Shown here in pieces: positions 1 to 12,200 of a DNA stretch of 64,000 nucleotides. Below the pieces are notes generated by a model. That model ran no database searches. It saw only the letters and a program-made list of their open reading frames with translations, and was not told the origin of the DNA. Origin of the DNA: Apostichopus japonicus (taxonomy: Eukaryota > Echinodermata > Holothuroidea > Aspidochirotida > Stichopodidae). The position numbers were made by a program, and so were the translations under genes. Position 1 is the stretch's first letter. Each line of letters starts with the position of its first letter. The DNA is taken from positions 28,611,501 through 28,675,500 of the forward strand of contig NC_092568.1 of NCBI RefSeq assembly GCF_037975245.1, read 5' to 3'.

Positions 1-390
1 ACATATATATCCTATGAGGTTACACTATGTGCTTTGTCAGATGCAATGTTCCATACATACTCAAAAAGTTTTCTGTTGTCCAAAACAGGAAGTTAACTGG
101 TAATTAGCAAATGTCAATTTTTGGCTAGCTTACTTTAGCTAGGAAAGTGTGCTAGGCCTAGATTTTAATTGTTGACATTTTCTGACTGTATGTAGCAGAC
201 TATGCCAAGAGTTAAACATCTCTTGAAATGTTAGTACAACAGATTAATTCTTTAAATTTCCAACCCTCTCGATGGTGAGAGAGGTCACACTGAAAATGAA
301 ACCAGCTGCTTTGATATGAATTTACATTTTTACCTTGACATGACACAAGACACTATCACAGACAAATAACAGGACACGAAATTGTCTTAC

Positions 391-1622
391 CAGCTGTAAA
401 CACCCTGCCAGATCCTGATAGGACTACTACCCTGCAGTTTGGATCACCCGCGATTTCACTGAAACATGTCCTCATTTCACTGTCAAGTAATTAAATCAAG
501 AGTTAATTATTACAGGGTTACAAACCACGAAACTAAATGACTTTATTCGATGATAAACCCACCTTAAAAAATGTTTTAAGCTTCGCAAAGCAGAAACCAA
601 GGTAACCAGTTTCAAGATCCTAGCTAAAGAGTAGCACATGATGACAGTTTCACACAAAACGAAATCTCTACTACAAACACAGATGTCTTGTATTTAATGT
701 AATTACTGCAGTGAACATTAACAAGTCTCAGTTTTTACTTTATTCCTTATGTGGGTATGGCATAGCATTGAAGTAGGCAATTGGTTTGTCTGCTACAGAC
801 TGTTGACATCAAAATGACCTACAATCTCCACCATAAACAATATTGTTCTTGTATCCACTGAAGTTGCCAACACACCTTATATAAAGTTGAACAATCTTTT
901 ACTTTGCAAGTATTTTGCAAACAAATTCTAGACCTTTGACATTTGATACATGAATTTGTATTTCACTAAAACAAATTTTTTTCTTGTATTTACTGATGTG
1001 GAGGTAAATACCATGTATGAAGTTTAATCAACCATCCCTTTAGGACGTTATTGTACTTTTAATGTTTGCATTCTGTTGATCTCAAATGATTTTTTACCTC
1101 CACCATAGGGTTCTTGCACTGCACTACAGATGGACCTATACCGAGTATAACATTCAACCGGTCTTTACTTTGAAAGAGATCATGCATCCTAACATGGTTT
1201 TCAGGCTTTCTTGACCTCTTATGTCCTTTGAACCCTGCCAAAAAGCACTGCATTTTTGTAATGGATTTTGCAATTTTGTCCTCATTCAGGCAGACAAACG
1301 TAACCTGTATTAAGTTCAAGCGACCCACACTTTATAAGTTACCAAGCCTACAAGTAGCCAAGCCATTCCAAACACACACTATTTCTTAATAACAAATGCA
1401 GGACACATACAGGTAGTGTGCCATAATGACTGCATAGATTTACTTTCGTCTGCAATAGATTTAGAAATTACCTCCAAAATTCCATATTCATTGCGTTCAG
1501 CTTTGTTGGTCTGTTCATTTCCACTTGGTAGACATATTTGCTGGGTTCAGTAACTGAAAGTGTTTCAAATGAATACTTCTCGGAAGACATGTTTCTCGCT
1601 AAGTTGGCCTGATGTCCTTTTG
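391..1622 (-). CDS. ECH1: ECH1, delta(3,5)-delta(2,4)-dienoyl-CoA isomerase, partial (two internal exons)
   Basis: Two minus-strand exons: 1472-1622 and 391-479. The first follows a TTGCAG acceptor and encodes a segment ending VEMNRPTKLNAMNMEFW; the second encodes SEMRTCFSEIAGDPNCRVVV and then LSGSGRVFTAG, and ends at a GTAAGA donor. They join in phase (AG|T). This matches the start of the crotonase fold in ECH1, with LNRP-like strand, NAMN helix and the FTAG part of the oxyanion hole. The enzyme isomerises 3,5-dienoyl-CoA to 2,4-dienoyl-CoA in beta-oxidation of unsaturated fatty acids, in mitochondria and peroxisomes (family knowledge). The targeting-peptide exon was not found upstream (between 1.6 and about 3.7 kb), and the catalytic acidic residues and C-terminus lie beyond the left edge. 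Family assignment is firm; the gene is incomplete here. Confidence 0.88.
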
Positions 1623-2429
1623 CTGCAAGAGAAACTAAGATATATAGCAACATTTAAAATCTTAGACATCATTTACTCAACACTCATTCTGATTCTCATC
1701 GACCAAAAATATAGAATCTTCCACCATCATGTTTTCTATCATGTACAGTGGTAATAATAACTTATGTATTTAATATTCTATAGCTTATAATATGATTCTC
1801 AGCTGTGAGCCTAACATCATGCATAATTTTCTAGATAAGATTGTCCATTTAAGGGACTACTATTAATACTAAATGTAGCTTGATGTAGGTTAATACAAAG
1901 TCATACCGTAAAAATTATTGTAATGTTCTACTTACAATCTGAATGATCAAGATCCAACAAATTAGGTCACCTCTTATTTATACAAACATCATGAAAGAAA
2001 CATCTGAATATATATATGAGTGTATTGCATGTGTACTATGAATCCTGTGCTCATTGAGTGTACAGTACTTTGATTATCTATATACAGCTCCACCTGTATC
2101 AGTCTGAACCCACATAGAAGTGTTATCAACAAAATTTAGCTCAACAAACAAGTGGCAATGAAAACAAGATAGTAGGTAATTTATATTCTTATCTGGGATA
2201 GGGTGGGTTCTTAACTGCTTTATGTACAAACCTGTCGAAGTGGCACCAAAGTCTAGATGTAAACAAACCAGGGTTACAAGGGTTGAAACTGCAGAGAGGG
2301 TTTCATGGAAGTTAGCCGGTCTATGACATAATATAACAAGGACGGAGGGGTGTTTTCATCCCACCCCCTGGATCTGGGCAGGCCTGATACCCTGTTTGTT
2401 ATTTCCTGATGGTTGGCTTAATAAGTGGT
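1623..2429. other. Upstream ECH1 intron or flank, no gene seen
   Basis: AT-rich non-coding sequence upstream of the first visible ECH1 exon. It probably lies in the first ECH1 intron, because the exon at 1472-1622 starts with a splice acceptor. No open frame with recognisable protein similarity was found on either strand. Confidence 0.5.
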
Positions 2430-2895
2430 ACATATCCAATTCATATCAGGCATATTTAAACTACAAGAGGGTATATGCATTATGCACCCTTATTTAACCA
2501 ACAATTGGGTAATAAACACTGATGCATCCCTTATGCAACCCACAATTGGGTAAATAAGTTAAAACCCTATCATTATTGAACCGAAGACTGGGTGAATAAG
2601 CACTAGTGCATCACTCATTTAACTGACAATCAGGTAAATAGGCGTTATATCAGGCAATGGCATATTTAACCTACGATCAGGAATATACACAACATCCAAT
2701 ATATTCAACTGATGGTCGGGCCTAAATAAGCGCCATCATTATTAAACTGACAACCGGGTAAATAATCACCAGAGCAACGCTAATTGAACTCAGGATGAGG
2801 TAAATAAGACACCCTAGCATACTTAGTTAACCATCAATCGGGTTTAGAGGCAGTAGTATCACAGTTCTTGAACTGACGATCATGTGAATACTGTA
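2430..2895. repeat. Decayed minisatellite, unit about 45-60 bp
   Basis: Roughly nine diverged copies of a unit built around TTTAACTGACAATCGGGTAA followed by ATAAGCACCAGTGCATC-like sequence. Copies differ by many substitutions and small indels, so the array is old. No coding potential. Confidence 0.7.
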
Positions 2896-3050
2896 GCAAT
2901 AATATGGTCAGCATAAGTTTGCATAGACCTACATAAAGTTACACAGTACAGTAGTAACAAGTAGTGCTACTAAGTTTAAACGGTGCCAAATATGCAAAGC
3001 CAAATATGCAAAAATATGCAAAAGCCAAATAAAATACTACAGTACAGTGA

Positions 3051-5133
3051 AGGCTTCGTAATTGACGCACCCCGGTAATTGACACACCTCTTAATATTTC
3101 TAGATATATTGTAGTGACGCAATACTATCGCGATAGATTTCGCTATTTCAAAAGTACGCCCTCACTATTTTGGAGTTCTTTCGGTGTACCCCTCTGGGCC
3201 ATGAATGACCCGGCATATTTGTTTAGCAATTCGGAGAAAGGGAATTCATGACCACTTTTTCACACGGCTCCGTGAGATATAGAGGTTTTTTTAACATCCT
3301 GTCATATTTGTTCTTCACCTTCTGGAAATGTACGTTTTTTCCTTGGAAATTACACTTTCCACTTGTCTTTTCTTTACTCGAAAGTCACAATCTTCAAATG
3401 TTACTTTCTTTCATCATTTATATATTTCGTTTCAATCATATAATTTGGTGAGTTGCAGTTTATAGGGTGTGAAGACTCACGTAAAAAGAAACGTCTTATG
3501 CCGGTAATCTGACCTAGTTTCGAATGAGGTGTAACAGAAGTGTGAGACACCACCATCGATCCCAGAAAATACACACACTGCTTGCTACCGTAGGTAATTA
3601 GACACTAGTGTACAGTCAGTACATACAGCTGCGGTCAATACCCACAGCACAGTGCATTGAAACGATACAGCGATGGACATCTTAGGTCTAGCTAAAGATA
3701 ACAAGGTATCACGTTTCATTAATGTCTGCATTTTGTAGCGACACAAACAAAACGTCACTTGCAAGCAACAGAAAGTTAACTTTTTCAGATGGGCGCACGC
3801 GGTTTGGGGCGGGTCTTCAATGCCTTTAATGACGAAGTATTATTATTTTTCCCATAATACCTACTACCCTTATCACCTAAAATACCACTGTGGCAACTAT
3901 CATACAGGCGACCTAACCTTTTCACACCTTTAGAGCACAGACATGTTTTTCATGAGCATGAATTAGGATCCGTTTTAGTTAGGCCTATATATGCCTTTTA
4001 AAACTTTTTACAAACTCCTTCAATGTTGCAAGTATTTTTTTAGCTTTTGGAAATCTTACTCCCTAAAAGTAACCAAAATCCCTTGAGATGATGACACTAA
4101 GTCGATAAAAGAAGAAAAAGATTTAGGAGTGCTTATCACTGCCAGTATGAGACCAAGTCAGCAATGCGCGAAAGCCGCCAAGACAGCAAATCAAGTACTT
4201 GGAATGATCAAGCGATCTATTTGTTATAAAGAAAAGGACATTCTTATCAGGTTGTACAAGTTTCGTCCGTCCACTTCTAGAGTATGCTATTCAAGCCTGG
4301 TGTCCGTATTTACAAAAAGACATTGCTCTGCTTGAGAATGTTCAGAGGAGATTCACAAAGATGATTCCAGGATTACATCATCTCCTATACGAGCAACGAA
4401 GTAAGAAGTTGAATCTCACTTCACTAGAGACAAGACGTATTCGCGGTGACATGATTGAGGTTTTTAAAATTATTAAAGGATTTGAGGCATTCAAGCCAGC
4501 GATTTCTTTATATTCATCGACACTGTTACGAGAGGCCACCCTTTCAAGATATACAAGCAGCACTGCAGGCTGAATATTAGAAAGTACTTTTTTCACAAAG
4601 AGTAATTGACATTTGGAATGGCGTTCCAGCCAGAGCTGTATTAGTGAGCACTGTCAACATTTTCAAGAGCCAACTCGACAAATTCCTGAGAAGTAATGTG
4701 GGTGCTCATATGAGCCATTAAATGGCTCCCTGCTCCGTCATCCTCCGTCTATCACCTGCTGAGAAGTGGAGGGTACAGGTAAATACTCACTAAGAACGAT
4801 CCGTCTGCTACATCTAGGCATGCATAGAGAGGCTCAAAGCATGGCAAACTGCGTTCAAAGTCAATGGATGCATGCACACAGTAAGCTTATGGACAAATGT
4901 GTCAATTACGGGATATTAACGGACAGTTTGACACTGCAGATGTCCTCGTCAGATTCTTCCCAACTGTACATTTTGTGGGAACAGATTACAGTAGGCCTAC
5001 AGAATAAATATTTTGGGGTCATTTTACTTCTGAGGTACTACTACACATCTGAAAGTCGCATACAGGTGAGTGTTTTGGGGTTTTCCTTAATAGATACCGT
5101 TCATCAAATCCTTAAGTGCGTCAATTAAGAGCC
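3051..5133. mobile_element. Possible DNA transposon remnant with imperfect terminal inverted repeats
   Basis: TAATTGACGCAC at 3059-3070 is matched in inverted orientation by GTGCGTCAATTA at 5116-5127. The flanking bases (GGCTT.. and ..AGAGCCC) extend the match imperfectly to about 20 bp. The interior contains a CR1-like fragment, which would be a later insertion. No transposase frame and no clean target duplication were found, so this is tentative. Confidence 0.3.
4085..4775 (+). mobile_element. CR1/L2-like non-LTR retrotransposon, 3' fragment of reverse transcriptase
   Basis: Broken frames together encode the typical C-terminal end of a CR1/L2-clade reverse transcriptase. Recognisable pieces are EEKDLGVLI, KTANQVLGMIKRSI, EYAIQAWCPYLQKDI-like residues, LLENVQRRFTKMIPGL and LNLTSLETRRIRGDMIEVFK, followed by a LRLSPAE-like tail and GTG. 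There is at least one frameshift, after LIRLYK near 4260, and a stop near 4570. The catalytic palm domain and endonuclease are missing, as expected for a 5'-truncated copy. It is inactive. Confidence 0.85.
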
Positions 5134-6270
5134 CATCATGCTACTAGTAGTGTACTACACTAAGCCTAAGCCAACTTCTTTAGTTACTTTACAAATTACA
5201 GCTAGTACAGTATTTTTGTAGTACTCCTAGTAGTAGTAGTTAGTAATAGCCTACCTCTGTTTACATTAGCAGGCAGAGCACTCGTCTTTCCGCTGAGTTT
5301 GGACAAAGATGAAACGCTGTTTCTACACAAATGACTGAAACGGAGTGCCATATTGCGGTACGTGGTACAAGGGTCAAGCTCTTTATCTTCTGAAAGTCAC
5401 GTAGGCTAAATAATATGTAGCTTTATGCCTTTTGCTTAGTTGAAAATCATTGGTGGCTAACCTTCACGGTTGTTTGGATGAAAGTCTGACACAAGTCTTG
5501 AGTCTTGACACCAAACCTAACGTAACTATCTAGTCAAAGGACACTTAGACCTAGTCAGAGGTAATCTGGCGTAGTTTACATGCGTCAGCTGTCTCTTAGA
5601 GTGCATGAATACAGAACAATCGAACACATGTCTCAAATTTTGCAGTTAGACCCTGGATAGGAACACCACTGTAACTATAATTCAGCTTCGTGTACATTAT
5701 ATATACCAAAGCATAGTCGTCAGACATTGCACTGTACGCACTGTTGTTGCATGTTTCGGGAGCAGATCAGGACGAATGTGTTTTACTTCATGTGTCGAAG
5801 GTTAGGATCTTTCATTGCATAACCTTTGGTAAGTTACCACATGTGACTAGACAACATTACTAACAGGTCTATAAAGGATAGCTCCATTGTTATGTTATAT
5901 AATCTATTAAGAGTTCTTTGTTGTAACAATATTTTTTACACAGAGCCTGACCATAACGTTGATTGAGCCTGAAGTACGGATAGCCAGCCACACAGCTGCC
6001 CAGGCCTACAGTTATAAATTATAATTGTATTTTACAACACCTAATTGTATTCTGGTCATTTGATTGGTCAATTGCTCTTTGATTGCATGCAAAATCCGCT
6101 CTATTCCACTCTATGAAATAGAACCATTGGTTATACTTTTTTGGTAGCACTTTTTTCAATGGTAAGAGAGCAGAGAAACCTGTCTGTTCAAAAAAATCTG
6201 TTGCATGAGTGCATTTTACCCATCTTAATATAATATGTTGTATAAAACAACTAATGAATGGTTTCCATTC
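5134..6270. other. Intergenic stretch, nothing supported
   Basis: No gene, RNA or clear repeat identified. Includes several short CTAGTAGTAGTA-type runs near 5150-5250. Confidence 0.4.
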
Positions 6271-6389
6271 GTGCAATAGAGCAAATATTTCCTGCGTTGA
6301 AAGATGAAATTTGTTCCATTCAACGAGGCCCAGCCTCGTTGAATGGAACTTTCCATCTTTCAACTCATGAAATATTTGCACTATTGCAC
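6271..6389. repeat. 119-bp near-palindrome (hairpin)
   Basis: Two arms of about 58 bases around a 3-base centre at 6330-6332. The inner 16 bases of each arm, TTCCATTCAACGAGGC and its complement (6314-6329 and 6333-6348), pair perfectly. The outer arms pair with a few mismatches out to GTGCAATAG at 6271. It may be a small foldback or MITE-derived element. The open frame across it on the minus strand is a by-product. Confidence 0.75.
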
Positions 6390-6812
6390 TCACATGTATT
6401 GACTGTTGTGTAAATGTGAGAAGATATATTTGAAATTGGAAGTTAAGTATTTTTTAAAGGTGGGGGAGTGGGGGGAGGCTGAATGCATTGAAACAGTGGG
6501 CATCATATTTCAAGTGAAATTAGATGGACATGGGAGAACTACAGCATAGATTTCCTTATGTCAAAACCAAACTTGAATGCATGCGTAGCAATGTTCCTCT
6601 ATACCCATTCTGCATACTTTATGTCTTAGGTCTAATATGAATTCCCAAGATTATAAGATAGGCCTAAATAGAGTAAGCTTGGTTACCATATTTTTTAATT
6701 AGGAATCTGGGACAAAATATTAAAGGTGGAATGTATGGCCTGGGGAGGGGTCCCTCCTCTTTGATAAAAAAAAAAGGCTAGTCTGGTAGAGCACAGACAT
6801 GACATTATCAAG

Positions 6813-7422
6813 GGGACAAACTAAAACGAATGACAGCGAATGACAATTGACTTTGTACAGGGTAAATTATCATTTGCGAATGACAGCGAATGACAGCAAG
6901 TGACAACGAATGACAACGAAGGACGGCGGTGAGAAGAGATAGAATGAATAACGGAGTTGAGTAAATGCGGTTATTGGTTTTCTGCGCAAAAATGATTTTA
7001 GGAAAATCGCATGGTTGTAGGGTTTTGGTGTAATTTACGGATAGAAACCATAGGAAAGATTTTGTGTGAGAATGCGCTTGAGTGCGGTGCTTTTTACCTC
7101 TGTAGATTTATATAGAAAGATAACTGAAGCCGTTTCAAGATTATAGTATTGTTAGTTTCTAACAATATCGAAAAAATGACGTTAAATTTACTTTTTAAAT
7201 TCAGACTTACAATTTCGCTTGCTATAAGGTGCGTTTTTATCTTGTCCCGGTACTATACTAGATCTAGATACCCACGAAGTCTGAACTGTGATATCCAGTT
7301 GAAGCAAATGTCTGTGCTGTCATTATACTGTCATTCGTTTTAGTTAACGCAATTTTTTAGTGTGTACAACATATTGTCATTCGTTACGTGTAACGCAATT
7401 GTCATTCGTTTTAGTAACACCC
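6813..7422. mobile_element. Non-autonomous DNA transposon (MULE-like MITE), 610 bp
   Basis: The termini start GGG and share ACTAAAACGAATGACA: 6820-6835 on the left, and its reverse complement at 7400-7415 on the right. ATTATCAAG is present directly outside both ends (6804-6812 and 7423-7431), a perfect 9-bp target duplication. Copies of GAATGACA repeat just inside both termini (left 6827-6925, right about 7318-7410, inverted). No transposase is encoded. A 9-bp duplication with GGG-starting, repeat-rich ends fits the Mutator-like superfamily; that assignment is inference. Confidence 0.75.
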
Positions 7423-8217
7423 ATTATCAAGAGTGGGCCTATAGGTCAGCACAGGAGTAACACAGCTTCTATGTCTTTGGTAACACTGTCACGCTTGTAC
7501 ATGTATATAGTTTATAGTAGGAGAGGCCTATACCCAACATTATAGTAGTTCTTGTTTCAATCTCTTTGATCGTCTGTGTGAGTAATTTGTGAACATCTAT
7601 GGTTCTTTGATGACGTGTAATTAAAATATAACGAGCATGAAGGCAGATTTTGCAACATTTCTAAATCTGATGTGAATAAACTGTATTATAAAATTTCAAG
7701 GAATGTTTTGTTTAATCGGGGACAGTTTTGGGGACACTTGTTAATCAAGGATTGAACATGGTAATGGGCACTGACCCCAAAAATCGGGGATGCCTGGTCA
7801 ACCTTAATATAGAGCCTAAGATAAGCTAGCCATAAAGAAAACAATTGGTCCTTTTCGAAGAACAAAACTAGGCTAAGTTAGGGTACTAGGAAGAAATGAA
7901 GCTAATACAGGGAGAAACTTGTTACTCATCTAAAGATTGCTAGCCAAATATTACTGAGATTTTGAACCTGCATATTTCAAGCTCGACACCAGTTTGAATA
8001 CATAGCAAGCTCTGCACTACATGTCTTTTCTTTTATCTTTGCAGGAACTTGTACAAATGCTGATGGATGGTGTTCACCTGTGATTCCTAAGCTACTCCCT
8101 ATAACATGAAATATCTTTAATATCCTGAGTTTCTACAGTATACTGCACCTACCTACCTATCGATTAGAGATTTAAAACATAATATACAATAGAGGAAGAT
8201 ATTGTGTTCAAAAAGTG

Positions 8218-9204
8218 ATGGAGGAATCCAACATTTGGTATGCTAAGTATCTTGCAGTCGGTGTTGTTCTGGGTACAACTACAGCTATCCTGAAACGTTT
8301 TTTCAGCGGCGGAGTCTGCAAATGCACCTGTAGTTTGGGAGGCAAGACCGTTATTGTGACAGGGGCAAATACAGGAATCGGAAAAGAGACTGCCTTGGAC
8401 TTGGCTAAGAGAAGAGCTCGGGTAATTCTTGCCTGCCGCGATGTTCAGAAAGCCAAACAAGCTGCTCGAGAGATTCAGTTGCAAGCCTCGAGGATCAGTG
8501 TGGAAGCCAATCTGTTGGTTAAGGAGTTAGATCTCGCATCAGTTGCCTCCGTCAACAAATTCTGTGATGATTTACTAAGCACAGAGCATCAGGTAGATGT
8601 TTTGATCAATAACGCAGGCGTATTTCAGTGTCCGTACTCGCTTACAGAAGATGGCTTCGAGATGCAGTTTGGAGTCAACCACCTCGGACATTTTCTGTTA
8701 ACAAACAGACTTCTACCTCTCCTTCAAAAAGCCTGTCCCAGTCGTGTCCTTGTCATATCTTCTGCCTTACACAAGCGTGGTAAAATAGATTTCAGTGACC
8801 TGCAAAGTAAAAAACGTTACAGTAAGAAAGCTGCCTACAGCAACAGCAAATTGGCCAATGTTTTATTTGCCAAAGAACTTCATAAAAGATATCACAGGAG
8901 GGGAATAAATGTCTACTGCATACATCCGGGAATTGTGAGGACAGAGTTGGGACGTCATCTGAAAGTGTCACCCTTTGTCAATTTCATGGTATCACCCCTA
9001 ATGTGGCTGTTCTTTAAGTCCCCGTGGTATGGCGCACAGACCAGCGTTTACTGTGCCATCGCTGGGGATTTAGAAGGTCAGAGTGGTGGTTACTATGGAG
9101 ATTGTAAAGAAGAACCGTTTCCTTTTGTGGAAGGCGCAACAGAAGAGTGTCAAGAAAAGTTGTGGGAAGAAAGTGAGAAACTTACAGGAATTAACATTCC
9201 ATAG
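8218..9204 (+). CDS. RDH14: RDH14-like retinol dehydrogenase (short-chain dehydrogenase/reductase)
   Basis: Single coding exon, 328 residues, starting at the first true ATG (8218). It has an N-terminal hydrophobic anchor at about residues 9-25, and a Rossmann fold with TGANTGIG at 48-55 for NADP(H). Further motifs are ACRD at 72-75, LINNAG at 129-134, N154 in VNHLGHF, catalytic serines 181-182, and Y207/K211 of YSNSK. The stretch FQCPYSLTEDGFEMQFGVNH and the late GDCKEE motif are characteristic of RDH14 among the RDH11-14 group. The family reduces or oxidises retinoids and other aldehydes at membranes with NADP(H). A TTTGCAG acceptor ending at 8044 suggests a spliced 5' leader, arguing against a retrocopy. 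An ATTAAA near 9635 may serve polyadenylation. SDR identity is certain; substrate is inferred. Confidence 0.9.
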   Translation: MEESNIWYAKYLAVGVVLGTTTAILKRFFSGGVCKCTCSLGGKTVIVTGANTGIGKETALDLAKRRARVILACRDVQKAKQAAREIQLQASRISVEANLLVKELDLASVASVNKFCDDLLSTEHQVDVLINNAGVFQCPYSLTEDGFEMQFGVNHLGHFLLTNRLLPLLQKACPSRVLVISSALHKRGKIDFSDLQSKKRYSKKAAYSNSKLANVLFAKELHKRYHRRGINVYCIHPGIVRTELGRHLKVSPFVNFMVSPLMWLFFKSPWYGAQTSVYCAIAGDLEGQSGGYYGDCKEEPFPFVEGATEECQEKLWEESEKLTGINIP

Positions 9205-12200
9205 CTCTCTCTATCTGTGGTCATTGTCAATGTTCTTTTATGAACAGAAAACAAAAGAAAAGTAATTTCTGAAGCAAACTTTGACAGTAATAACTTTTCT
9301 TTTTCTTCTTGTGAGAGATACAGCTCTGAGCTAGCCTTACTTGTCATACAGTATCATCAATGTTTTATGTTCAGTAGTAATGGTCCAGCTCTCTGACGAG
9401 GATGCCATCATGTACTAATGTGAATTTCTTTTTGTAGGTGGTGACATGAATATTGTTCAACATCTTTACATATTGTCAATAATACTGTGTTATTTTGTGT
9501 TCAAATTCAGTATTTGTTGTCAAAAATATTTAATGTATTTATATTTATTTGTTTTCACGACTTTAAGCTTTAAGTTTATATATAAATCATAACTTTGTTG
9601 TGCCCTTGTTTATGCTCATTTAAATACATTTGCATTAAAAAAATATTTCTTTAAAACAAACCATTACACAATTTTTACCCAGGAATATTTCAGAGTTAAT
9701 TAGTTGTTCGAAGATAAACTGTAGATGTAAAATAGATGACTGTTATTTGTAACACATTTTTACTGTTCTAAGGAATCAGAAAATTACTTACATTTAAATC
9801 ATTTTGTTTCTAACCATTTTACTAATAGTTTTCAAATTCAGTCACTTTGATATTGATATATTTGGTAACAAATCTCAATATTACAGTATATTTTCAGTTT
9901 TGGTAAAGGTATGACACTTGTGACAAAATTCATACTGCCAATATCTTAGCAGTTGTAAAAAGTTACTTAAAAAATAACTCTTTGAAATGCATAGTTTACA
10001 GACCATCTTCCAAATTTCCCAATTCCTGCCAAATTCACTCAAACTTAAAGAACCTGGTGAAACAAACCATAACGTGTGTGGATCCGGGGGGGGGGGGGGA
10101 GAGGACCTGCCCCTCCTACACCAAACACAATATTTTAATTAGTTATAAGCACAACCTTGTGTGTAGACCTAATTATAGAAATACTTTATAGCCTAAATAT
10201 TGCCTCAGATTGTACCATTTCACATCTAAAATTGTAATTTGGTATTTCTGGGGGAGGACCTCCACATTTTCAGAGACAGTGCCTCATCCCCTCCTTTATG
10301 AAATCCTGGGTCAGCTCCTGCATACGAGCCGGTCAAAGTCCTTAGTCTGGATAAATATGACACTATAATTTCTGGTATTTATGGCAATAATAATATAAAG
10401 TCTGACCTGATGCTTTTCAGAATATATGCTGTTTTAGCTGAGAAGGCTAATTGCTTTCTTTAAGTTGTCATGCTGTAAAAGTGTCTCAGGCCAAGTTTTT
10501 GATGTTAGGTTTACAACAGTACACTACAGTCTTCCCAAGCAACAGTAAGCAGTGTTTTAGTAGTTAGGAAGCATACTAATTATTCCCATAAGAATTATCT
10601 TTTGACTGACACAGTAAATCATCAAAGTAATGTATTCTCTAGGTCCTTGTTAAAGTCTTCACTAGGGAAACCCTTCCCATTGGATATGGACTCTATAGGA
10701 AGTTTGTCACCTTAAGCCTTTATTGCGACGCTAATTCAACAAGGTAACAAACCTAACAGTATAAAAAAAATTGTATCTTTGTGAACATGCATGTCTGTTA
10801 CAGAAGTGTGATGTTACATTGATGAAAATGAACCAATTTAAAAATGTTAACTGGAAGGGATGATCTGTCACTGTTTTGTTTTTGTATCTTGACTCTCTTC
10901 TGCTTTATAAACCTCTACTGTAATCAGTGTTGACACAACCTTTTGGATGTGTACAATTTTTATTCAAATCTCTCTTCTCCCCTGCAAGAAAATGGTCAAC
11001 TAAATCAGCATTAAGCAATACTAGAATAGATGTATATATGGATTTAAATATCGTTCAACCGAGCCCTACAACAGTTGAATCCTTAAAGGCCAGTCATTAA
11101 AACAAAGGATGCATTCATTTTCATAATTTACCAAACAATGTCATATCATTTATCTTTTCTTGCTCCAGAGGCTGCAAGGATTCATCCATGCTTGAAAAGT
11201 GGTAGGGGAACCTTGAACTCCTTTTCATATCATGATTCAATCCAAATCTAATGATAAAAGTATTTAATATTGCAATAACAGCCTAATTAAAGGCTAGGAT
11301 TATTTCTTATCATGCTTTTAGTCTCGTAATGTCGGTCCAAGTACTATACATTCCTTGTACAAAGACTAAGTGCTGTACGTTCAGCAGTGTTTTTCTACTG
11401 TAAGTATGCTCTAGTAACATTATCACTATTTACTGTACTTTTTAGGGTATCATTTGGTATTATTTAGTCATGATTTTGGATAAGTAGGGCTAAAATTTAA
11501 AGTGACCTAGTATTTTGCAGTTTCCCTATATTCAATGTTTTACTTGTTTATTGGTAAAAAGATGAAATATTTACTTAAATTAAATTTTATCTGCAGATTA
11601 TTGTTTTTTGTTATTCATTCCATATTTCATTCTGAAGTACTATACAAAGTCAAGCTTTTGTTGCAATTGATCAAATTTTGATTTTTGTGTTAATTGTTGA
11701 TGTCAAATGCGCTGTTTTAAATAAAAAATTATGGGGTATCTGAGGGTGGGGGATGGAGGTGGGGGAAGGAGTTTGTCTCCCATTTTGCATATATTATTCT
11801 TGCACATTATTCAGTGACTTTCAGTCCTGTATGTGGAGCTTTATGTCTAAAAATGTATAGATGTGGATTTTTGTTTTCAAGATGATCAGTTTTCAAATAT
11901 CAAATTTATGAGTTTGACTGTTTGGGCATTACATTAATTTAATTACATGTAAATGAGAAATGCATGTAAGTGAAATGAAGACCCATAGTTGCATGGCATT
12001 GTACATATGCAGAACATTATTTAATGGACAGAAAAACATAAGGGTCATGGTTAATGTAAGGCAATTTAATGTGTGAACTATATAGTATGGTATGGAGTCT
12101 AATATTGAACTTGTTCATTAGTTTTTGATTAAAATGCAACACAACAGTTGAATTTGGTATGGCAGCAAATTTAAATAATTTGTTGAAATACATAAGCAGT

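Noticed and set aside
3673-3705. ATG with a short frame ending in AAG|GTATCA on the plus strand, a possible first exon
   Set aside because: No compatible downstream exon was found; joining it to the acceptor at 8044 leads to a stop before the RDH14 start.
6019-6393. 124-residue minus-strand frame
   Set aside because: Runs across the hairpin repeat, shows no recognisable domain and has no splice context.
10080-10330. Transposon suggested by GGATCCGGGGG and GGGTCAGCTCCTGCATAC near the two ends
   Set aside because: No matching inverted repeats or target duplication could be found.
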